Under the pieces are notes generated by a model. That model saw only the letters and a list, made by a program, of their open reading frames with translations, did not search any database and had not been told where the DNA came from. The position numbers and the translations under genes were made by a program. From Streptomyces sp. UW30 (lineage in GTDB: Bacteria; Actinomycetota; Actinomycetes; Streptomycetales; Streptomycetaceae), in contig NZ_RDBN01000037.1 in assembly GCF_008042075.1 (NCBI RefSeq), positions 1,187,692-1,222,612 of the forward strand: a DNA stretch of 34,921 nt, read 5' to 3'. This document shows, in pieces, positions 1-5,623 of this stretch. Positions within the stretch are counted from its first letter, which is position 1. Each line of letters begins with the position of its first letter.

Positions 1-149
1 CCTCTCGCCCCACGGCCCCCGTCACCCGCATGCGCACCAGCGCCGCCCCCGCGGTGCGGAGACGGCGCTGCTGTGTGCCGTATGCGGTTGTCTTGGCCCG
101 AGCCGTCTCCCCGAGTCGACGGCGCCGGGCGGCTTCGTGGGGCCTCGCC

Positions 150-563
150 CTAACTTTCCGCCAGGATGTGAGAGAGCTCCTGATCGAGGTCGAAATGCCG
201 ATGCTCCGTGCCGGGAGGCACGGCGGCATCCGTCCGCTTCAGGAACGACTCCAGAGCGCGTGCGGGCGCCTCCAGCAGCGCCTCGCCCTCCGGAGAGCTC
301 AGGGCGATGCAAACGACGCCCTGACCATGACTGCGCGACGGCCAGACGCGGACGTCGCCGGTGCCGGTGGGCCGGTGGAGGCCCTCCGCGAGGAGGTCGC
401 GGGCGAACACCCACTCGACGGTCTCCTCGGCTCCGGTGTGGAAGGTGGCGTGCACGGCGTAGGGGTCGGCCGTGTCGTACCGCAGGCCTGCGGGGACAGG
501 CAGGGAGGACTCGCTCGACACAACGAGGCGCAGGTGCAGCTCGCAGCTGACCGTGGTGTTCAT
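150..563 (-). CDS. ssgB: SsgB, SsgA-like sporulation-specific cell division protein
   Basis: The 137-residue product begins MNTTVSCELHLRLVV and matches what I remember of Streptomyces SsgB almost residue for residue. SsgB belongs to the SsgA-like (SALP) family found only in sporulating actinomycetes. Established work places it at the septum site in aerial hyphae, where it recruits and stimulates FtsZ after SsgA positions it. It is small, soluble and has no membrane segment. The start at 563 gives the usual family length. An in-frame extension to 629 exists but would add 22 residues of arginine-rich, non-family sequence. The gene diverges from the PGPGW membrane protein gene. The roughly 190-base gap between them holds a candidate sigma-H-type promoter. 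No obvious terminator follows within the 149 bases to the window edge. Confidence 0.96.
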   Translation of the reverse strand: MNTTVSCELHLRLVVSSESSLPVPAGLRYDTADPYAVHATFHTGAEETVEWVFARDLLAEGLHRPTGTGDVRVWPSRSHGQGVVCIALSSPEGEALLEAPARALESFLKRTDAAVPPGTEHRHFDLDQELSHILAES

Positions 564-624
564 AAGCGCCAGGGCCTTTCGCTCAGTGTGCGCTCGGGGA
601 TTCGCACGTCGGCGAAATCGACAT

Positions 625-648
625 GCCACCTACGGTGCCGTTGTAAAC
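625..648 (-). promoter_or_regulatory. Candidate sigma-H/sigma-B-type promoter of ssgB
   Basis: On the minus strand GTTT (648-645) is followed after 14 bases by GGTGGC (630-625). This resembles the GTTT/GGGTA pattern of SigB/SigH-like sigma factors and would start transcription about 55 bases before the ssgB start codon. ssgB is reported to depend on SigH in S. coelicolor. The -10 match is imperfect, so this is an inference. Confidence 0.4.
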
Positions 649-754
649 CCCTCTGAGTGTTTTGCGTGCCTTTACGTAACTCTTCCGGCCGAGAACCGGT
701 TCGCGAGGTACGACCATTCCGGTGACTCGTTTCGGTCCGGTAGGGTTTGGCCGT

Positions 755-1213
755 ATGAATACGGGGAGTAACGAGCCGGGCGAGGTTGCCGTGGCTACCA
801 ACGAGGTCGAAGTGGATGGTGTGAAGGACGACGGCGAGCAGGGGCTCGGGTCGAGAGCGCCGGAGTTCGTCAAGGCGCGTAGAGCGCTGCATCTGAGCTG
901 GCAGGTGGGCGTTTTCATCATCGGCCTGGCCATAGTGGGCGCCGGCATCGTCCTGCTGCCGTTGCCGGGTCCGGGCTGGGTGGTCATCTTCGGTGGCATG
1001 GCGGTCTGGGCGACCGAGTTCGTATGGGCCCAGCTCGTGCTGCGCTGGACCAAGCGCAAGGTCACCGAGGCGGCCCAGAAGGCCCTCGACCCGAAGGTGC
1101 GGCGCCGCAACATCATCCTGACGTCGATCGGCCTGGTGATCGTGGGCGTGATCCTCGGGATCTACCTGTGGAAGTTCGGCATCGTCATGCCCTGGAACAT
1201 CAAGGACCAGTGA
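755..1213 (+). CDS. TIGR02611/PGPGW-motif small membrane protein
   Basis: A 152-residue protein. Residues 1-40 are polar and acidic. Two hydrophobic segments follow (about 51-70 and 119-138), separated by a basic stretch. The first is followed by PLPGPGWVVIFGG (69-81), the signature of the PGPGW putative transmembrane family (TIGR02611). No biochemical role is known for that family. The ATG at 755 was chosen because AGGG lies about nine bases upstream. GTG at 791, with GAGG five bases upstream, is a serious alternative that would remove 12 residues of the variable N-terminus. The gene diverges from ssgB. A long inverted repeat behind it may end its transcript before the tRNA gene. Confidence 0.88.
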   Translation: MNTGSNEPGEVAVATNEVEVDGVKDDGEQGLGSRAPEFVKARRALHLSWQVGVFIIGLAIVGAGIVLLPLPGPGWVVIFGGMAVWATEFVWAQLVLRWTKRKVTEAAQKALDPKVRRRNIILTSIGLVIVGVILGIYLWKFGIVMPWNIKDQ

Positions 1214-1219
1214 TCCGCG

Positions 1220-1272
1220 AGGGGGTGCGGACGTCGGCCGGGGCGGCTTCGCGCTGGTCACACGCACCCCCT
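1220..1272 (+). terminator. Inverted repeat between the PGPGW gene and tRNA-Val
   Basis: AGGGGGTGCG (1220-1229) pairs perfectly with CGCACCCCCT (1263-1272) around a 33-base loop. There is no U-run, but it is placed seven bases after the stop codon, as expected for a Streptomyces terminator. Confidence 0.5.
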
Positions 1273-1281
1273 GACATGGGG

Positions 1282-1287
1282 TAATGT
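1282..1287 (+). promoter_or_regulatory. Probable -10 element of tRNA-Val copy 1
   Basis: TAATGT at 1282-1287 lies 13 bases before the mature 5' end and fits the TANNNT -10 pattern. I see no convincing -35 hexamer at 17-18 bases spacing. Confidence 0.45.
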
Positions 1288-1300
1288 TCTCCGTGCGCCC

Positions 1301-1372
1301 GGGCGATTAGCTCAGTGGGAGAGCGCTTCGTTCACACCGAAGAGGTCACTGGTTCGAACCCAGTATCGCCCA
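1301..1372 (+). tRNA. tRNA-Val (anticodon CAC), copy 1
   Basis: A full cloverleaf can be drawn by hand. The acceptor stem GGGCGAT pairs with ATCGCCC and the discriminator base is A1372. The anticodon stem CTTCG/CGAAG encloses loop TTCACAC, giving anticodon CAC at 1333-1335, which reads GUG valine codons. The T loop is GGTTCGAACC-like. The 3' CCA is not encoded. The gene is identical over all 72 bases to the copy at 11463-11534. Confidence 0.97.
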
Positions 1373-1379
1373 CCCGGAT

Positions 1380-1417
1380 CCGACGGCCCGTCTGCGACAG
1401 TGCAGGCGGGCCGTCGG
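1380..1417 (+). terminator. Hairpin terminator after tRNA-Val copy 1
   Basis: Sixteen-base arms (1380-1395 and 1402-1417) pair with a single G-U wobble around a six-base loop. GCGTTT follows. It begins eight bases after the tRNA. Confidence 0.85.
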
Positions 1418-1622
1418 CGTTTGCGCGTCGTGCGCCGTCTCGGAGCGGCGACATCTCCGGCCGAGGCCGCCCGGCGAGGTTCCCTCCCCGGGCGACGCCG
1501 TACCCCGTCAACTCGTCGGCGACCGCACACCCCTCACCTGCGACATCGCACCCTCGACCCGGTCCGCCCGCCCTCACGGGCCGTCAACTTGCCACGCGGG
1601 CCCGCGAGAAATTCCTGTCCGA
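1418..1622. other. Non-coding spacer between tRNA-Val terminator and sugar-operon promoter
   Basis: Part of a 350-base gene-free stretch (1373-1722). This portion is GC-rich and contains short open frames, but none has a credible ribosome binding site or family resemblance. I see no mobile-element ends or tandem repeats here. The promoter and operators follow at 1627-1686. Confidence 0.5.
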
Positions 1623-1626
1623 ATCA

Positions 1627-1655
1627 TTGACGCACCCCGAGGCCCTCCGTAGCTT
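1627..1655 (+). promoter_or_regulatory. HrdB-like promoter of the sugar-uptake operon
   Basis: TTGACG (1627-1632) and TAGCTT (1650-1655) are separated by exactly 17 bases, close to the vegetative sigma consensus. The predicted transcription start, near 1662, abuts the two operator-like palindromes. Confidence 0.7.
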
Positions 1656-1663
1656 GTGCCAGC

Positions 1664-1686
1664 AAGCGCTTACTTGAAACGATTCA
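1664..1686 (+). promoter_or_regulatory. Two adjacent LacI-type operator palindromes
   Basis: AAGCGCTT (1664-1671) is a perfect palindrome with a central CG. TGAAACGATTCA (1675-1686) is palindromic at 10 of 12 positions, also with a central CG. Both have the form bound by LacI-family sugar repressors. They sit on the expected transcription start of the operon, a classic position for repression. No LacI-family gene is in the window, so the regulator must be encoded elsewhere. Confidence 0.65.
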
Positions 1687-1722
1687 TGCAGGCGGCAACG
1701 ACGCTGCGGGGAGGGCCCGACT

Positions 1723-3012
1723 GTGGGAACCAACAGGAATGTCGACAGGCGCACGATCCTGAAGGCGGCCGGCGCCACGGCGGCCACACTCGGGCTGGCC
1801 GCGACCACCGGATGCGGGGGCGACGGGGGAGCCTCCGCCGACGGGACGGTGACGATCCGTTACGCATGGTGGGGTGCCGAGGACCGCGCCGAGCGGATCA
1901 ACAAGACCATCGATCTCTTCCACAAGAAGTACCCGAAGATCAAGGTCAAGACGGACTTTCAGCCGTACACCGACTTCTGGAAGAAGTTCAACACGCAGGC
2001 CTCCGGGGGGAATCCGCCGGACGTGTTCCAGAATGCCATTGGATTCCTGCGCAAATACGACGCGAAGAATGTTCTGCTCGATCTCAGTGAGCAGGTCGAG
2101 GCCGGCAACCTCTCCATGGACGGCTTCCGCGCGGGCCTGGACAAGTTCGGCGAGATCGACGGAAAGCTCCTCGGTGTCCCGGTCGGCTCCAACTCCATGG
2201 CCCTCGTCATCGACAAGCCCGTCTACACCAAGGCGGGCGTCAAGCCGGAACAGGGCTGGACCTGGGACGACTTCGACGCGGCGATGAAGAAGATCCGCGA
2301 CAGGGCGGGCCGCGCGGGCGACAGCGGCATGTACGGCGTCATGTACCTCTACGACCTCTACCTCCGCCAGAACGGCAAGGCCTTCTTCACCGAGGACGGA
2401 CTCGGCTTCACCGACGCCGATCTGACCGACTGGTGGACCAAGGCCGAGAAGGGCGTCAAGGAGGGCCTCTACGCCGACGCCAAGAAGGTCGCCCAGATCA
2501 AGCCCAAGTCGGCCGTGTCCGCCGAGCTCGCGGGCAGTGAGTTCACCTGGGACAACTTCACCATCCGCTACACCTCCGAGGGCAAGAGCGAGTACGGCCT
2601 CGCGCCCATCCCGACCACCGACGGCAAGAAGACCGGCCAGTACCTCGGCTCCCTCATGCTCAGCGCCTCCAAGCGCACCGAGCACCCCAAGGAGGTCGCC
2701 CAGTTCATCGACTTCATGGTGCACGACCCCGAGGTCGCCAAGATCATGGGCTACGACCGGGGTGTGCCCGCCACGCAGGCCCAGTTCGACGCGTTCCAGC
2801 CGACGGACGAGGTCAACAAGGCGATCGCCGCCTACGAGACGTCCCTCGTCGAGTCGGGCGTCCTGGAGCCCATCACGCCGCACCCGAACGGCGCCGACAT
2901 CTGCGAGGCGGCGTTCCTGCGCATCGCAGAGGAACTCGCCCTGGGCAAGCGCTCGGTCGACGAGGCCGTCCAGCAGTTCTTCACCGAGTCGAAGACGGCT
3001 CTCGTCGTCTGA
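1723..3012 (+). CDS. Sugar ABC transporter lipoprotein, family 1 extracellular solute-binding protein
   Basis: A 429-residue substrate-binding protein. The N-terminus carries a twin-arginine motif (RRTILK, residues 9-14), a short hydrophobic stretch, and a lipobox-like TTGC with Cys31 as the likely lipidated residue. It is therefore probably exported by Tat and anchored on the outer face of the membrane. The body resembles family 1 carbohydrate-binding proteins (YAWWGAEDRAERINKTIDLF near the start of the mature protein). The GTG start at 1723 has a strong GGGGAGGG eight bases upstream. Its stop shares one base with the following permease start, so the genes are translationally coupled. The downstream lyase suggests that the ligand is a rhamnogalacturonan-derived oligosaccharide. 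This substrate is inferred from context. Confidence 0.93.
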   Translation: MGTNRNVDRRTILKAAGATAATLGLAATTGCGGDGGASADGTVTIRYAWWGAEDRAERINKTIDLFHKKYPKIKVKTDFQPYTDFWKKFNTQASGGNPPDVFQNAIGFLRKYDAKNVLLDLSEQVEAGNLSMDGFRAGLDKFGEIDGKLLGVPVGSNSMALVIDKPVYTKAGVKPEQGWTWDDFDAAMKKIRDRAGRAGDSGMYGVMYLYDLYLRQNGKAFFTEDGLGFTDADLTDWWTKAEKGVKEGLYADAKKVAQIKPKSAVSAELAGSEFTWDNFTIRYTSEGKSEYGLAPIPTTDGKKTGQYLGSLMLSASKRTEHPKEVAQFIDFMVHDPEVAKIMGYDRGVPATQAQFDAFQPTDEVNKAIAAYETSLVESGVLEPITPHPNGADICEAAFLRIAEELALGKRSVDEAVQQFFTESKTALVV

Positions 3013-4013
3013 TGGGAATGACCGTGACACACGCCCCTGCGATGGAGGGCCTGACCCAGGACTCCGAGCCGCGGCACGGACCGGTGAAGCCCGAGCGACC
3101 CGCCGCCCTCAAGCGGCGGGTCCGCCGGGAGAACCTGGCCGGCTATGCCTTCATGTCTCCCTGGATCGCCGGGTTCCTGCTGCTCACCGCGGGCCCGATG
3201 GTCGCCTCGCTCTACTTCGCCTTCACCGACTACAACCTCTTCGACGCGCCCAAGTGGATCGGCCTCGACAACTTCTCCGAGATGCTCGGCGATCCCCGCT
3301 GGCGCCACTCGGTGCAGGTCACGCTCTGGTACGTCGTCGTCGGCACGCCGCTCAAGCTGCTCGCGGCCCTCGGCGTGGCCCTGCTTCTGGCGCAGAAGCG
3401 GCGCGGGCAGGCCTTCTACCGGGCCGCCTTCTACGCCCCGTCGCTGATCGGCGCGAGTGTCTCCGTCGCGATCGTATGGAAGGCGATCTTCGCGGACGAC
3501 GCGATCGTCGACCGTACGCAGAAGGTCTTCGGGATCGACGTCGGCGGCTGGACCGGCGACCCGGACCTGATCATCTACAGCCTGGTGGCGCTCACCGTCT
3601 GGCAGTTCGGCGCCCCGATGGTCATCTTCCTCGCGGGTCTCAAGCAGGTCCCGCGGGAGCTGTACGAGGCGGCCGAGGTCGACGGGGCCGGCAAGCTCCG
3701 GCGGTTCTGGAGCATCACCCTGCCGATGATTTCCCCGGTCCTGTTCTTCAACGTCCTGCTGGAGACCATCCACTCCTTCCAGATCTTCAGCTCGGCGTAC
3801 ATCGTCGGCGGCGGCGCCGGAGGCAACGCCTGCGGTCCGGCCGACGGTTCGATGGTCTACACCTGCTACCTCTATGTCCAGGGCTTCGAGAACAGCCGGA
3901 TGGGGCTGGCCTCCGCCATGGCGTGGATGCTGCTCGTCGCGGTCGCTCTGGTGACGGCGGTGCTGTTCTGGTCCCAGAAGCGCTGGGTGCACTACGAGGA
4001 GGGCGCCCGATGA
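3012..4013 (+). CDS. Sugar ABC transporter permease (MalF-type)
   Basis: A 333-residue inner-membrane permease with a polar N-terminal tail of about 45 residues and six predicted membrane helices. The ABC-permease EAA loop begins near residue 219 (EAAEVDGAG, then ITLP) and is the contact site for the ATPase. The N-terminal FMSPWIAGFLLLTAGPM segment is typical of the first permease of carbohydrate importers (UgpA/MalF type). The start overlaps the binding-protein stop (TGATG) and the end overlaps the second permease (ATGA). No ATPase gene follows. In Streptomyces the shared ATPase MsiK commonly energises such importers. Confidence 0.94.
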   Translation: MGMTVTHAPAMEGLTQDSEPRHGPVKPERPAALKRRVRRENLAGYAFMSPWIAGFLLLTAGPMVASLYFAFTDYNLFDAPKWIGLDNFSEMLGDPRWRHSVQVTLWYVVVGTPLKLLAALGVALLLAQKRRGQAFYRAAFYAPSLIGASVSVAIVWKAIFADDAIVDRTQKVFGIDVGGWTGDPDLIIYSLVALTVWQFGAPMVIFLAGLKQVPRELYEAAEVDGAGKLRRFWSITLPMISPVLFFNVLLETIHSFQIFSSAYIVGGGAGGNACGPADGSMVYTCYLYVQGFENSRMGLASAMAWMLLVAVALVTAVLFWSQKRWVHYEEGAR

Positions 4014-4906
4014 CCTCCCCATCGGCCACCGAGATCGAGCCGGCCCCCTCCGCGCGGGCCGGGGCGCTGCGCCGCAGACTGCCCGGGTCCGTCACCTGGC
4101 ACCTCGGGTCGCTGCTGATCCTCGCGGTGATCCTCTACCCGGTGATCTGGGTCATCGGCGGCTCCTTCAAGAAGAGCGAGGACATCGTCGGCAGCCTGGA
4201 CCTCTTCCCGGGCGACCCGATCGTGTCCAACTTCACGAGCCTCACCGACGGCATCGCCGACATCTCCATCTCCACCTTCTTCCTCAACTCGCTCTTCCTC
4301 GCGGTCGGCTCCGTGATCGGGATCGTGGCGTCCTGCTCGCTGACCGCCTACGCCTTCGCGAGGATCAGGTTCGCGGGACGGAACCTGCTGTTCACGCTGA
4401 TGATCGGCACGCTCCTGTTGCCGTATCACGTACTGCTGATCCCGCAGTACGTGCTGTTCCGCAACATGGAGATGATCAACACCTACACCCCGCTGCTGCT
4501 GGGGAAGTACCTCGCCACGGAGGCGTTCTTCGTCTTCCTGATGGTGCAGTTCATGCGCAACCTGCCCAAGGAACTCGACGAGGCGGCCCGGCTCGACGGC
4601 TGCGGACACGTGAGGATCTACTGGTCGATCATGCTGCCGCTGTGCCGGCCGGCCCTGATCACCAGCGCGATCTTCACCTTCATCAACTCCTGGAACGACT
4701 TCATGGGCCCGCTGATCTACCTCAACGAGCCCGACAAGTACACCGTCTCCCTCGGCCTGAAGATGTTCGTCGACCAGGAAGGGGTGGCGAACTACGGCGG
4801 CATGATCGCCATGTCGCTCGTCGCCCTGCTGCCGGTCCTCGCCTTCTTCCTGGCCTTCCAGCGGTATCTGATCGACGGCATGGCGACGTCCGGACTGAAG
4901 GGCTGA
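4010..4906 (+). CDS. Carbohydrate ABC transporter permease (MalG-type)
   Basis: A 298-residue second permease with about six membrane helices. Its EAA loop starts near residue 191 (EAARLDGCG, then IMLP). The ending DGMATSGLKG is the characteristic C-terminus of MalG/UgpE-type carbohydrate permeases, which touches the ATPase. The ATG at 4010 overlaps the upstream stop by four bases. The reading frame stays open far upstream (from 2537), but that part is out of frame with two real genes and is not coding. This protein forms the channel heterodimer with the preceding permease. Confidence 0.95.
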   Translation: MTSPSATEIEPAPSARAGALRRRLPGSVTWHLGSLLILAVILYPVIWVIGGSFKKSEDIVGSLDLFPGDPIVSNFTSLTDGIADISISTFFLNSLFLAVGSVIGIVASCSLTAYAFARIRFAGRNLLFTLMIGTLLLPYHVLLIPQYVLFRNMEMINTYTPLLLGKYLATEAFFVFLMVQFMRNLPKELDEAARLDGCGHVRIYWSIMLPLCRPALITSAIFTFINSWNDFMGPLIYLNEPDKYTVSLGLKMFVDQEGVANYGGMIAMSLVALLPVLAFFLAFQRYLIDGMATSGLKG

Positions 4907-4919
4907 GGGGGCGGTCACG

Positions 4920-5519
4920 ATGAGCCAAGCGCGCGTGAAGGCCCGTACGCCGGCCACGGAGTCCGTGTTCGCCGAGCGGTTCGGCGTGTTCGCCGAGTGT
5001 CTGCTCACCGGTGTGTGGATCGCGGTGGCCTCCCTCGGCGTGGTGACCTTTCCGGCCGCCTTCGCGGCCGGGGCCCGGCATCTGCGGCGCCGAATCGGTC
5101 ACCAGAGCGGGGGTCTGCGGGAGTTCGTCGCCGACTTCCGGGTGGCCGTGCGCGGCGGGTGGGCCGTCGGGCTCGCCTGGTGGGCGGTGGTGGCCGCGGT
5201 CCGGGTGGACGTGCAGGCCGCGCGGGCCGGGATTCCCGGGGGCCCGCTGGTCGGGGCGATCGGGCTGCTCGCGCTGATCGGTGCCGTCGTGGCGCTGTTG
5301 CGGGCTGCGGCCTCCTGGACGCCCGACGCCGGCTGGCGGGCGCTGCTCGCGGGCGCCGGGCGGCGTACCGTGCTCGACCCCGCCGGGTCCTTCCTGGTCA
5401 TCGGCGGGCTGGCCGTCGTGGCCGCCTCCGCCTGGTTCGCCGCGCCGCTGGCGGTCCCCGTCCTGGGTGCCGTGGCGGCGGCCGCCGTCGCCGTGGAGGA
5501 GCGGTACCGGCACCGCTGA
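4920..5519 (+). CDS. DUF624/YesL-like membrane protein of the sugar operon
   Basis: A 199-residue integral membrane protein with about five hydrophobic helices (near residues 27-50, 80-97, 107-127, 156-170, 172-190). The segment LGVVTFPAAFAAG followed by basic residues matches the N-terminal pattern of DUF624 (YesL/YesV/YteU) proteins. In Bacillus, DUF624 genes sit in rhamnogalacturonan and pectin uptake operons beside ABC permeases, but their function is unknown. It has a good binding site (AGGGGG about eight bases before ATG) and lies 13 bases after the second permease, so it is probably in the same transcript. The DUF624 assignment rests on pattern and context and is moderate. Confidence 0.7.
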   Translation: MSQARVKARTPATESVFAERFGVFAECLLTGVWIAVASLGVVTFPAAFAAGARHLRRRIGHQSGGLREFVADFRVAVRGGWAVGLAWWAVVAAVRVDVQAARAGIPGGPLVGAIGLLALIGAVVALLRAAASWTPDAGWRALLAGAGRRTVLDPAGSFLVIGGLAVVAASAWFAAPLAVPVLGAVAAAAVAVEERYRHR

Positions 5520-5623
5520 GCGGCGGCGCCCCACACGAAGTTCCCAGGTCGGCGCCCCGAGCGCCGTACCTCTCTCTGTCATGCCCTTGACCACCCCTCG
5601 CATCCGCACGGAAAGGAAAGGCC

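Noticed and set aside
1298..1374. tRNA-Val as the attachment site of an integrative element
   Set aside because: No integrase, excisionase, replication or transfer gene lies between the two tRNA copies, and both tRNAs are complete with separate promoters. Kept only as an observation on repeats.
2537..4009. Upstream extension of the second permease frame
   Set aside because: It overlaps two well-supported genes in another frame. The translation is Ser/Arg/Pro-rich shadow sequence until the ATG at 4010.
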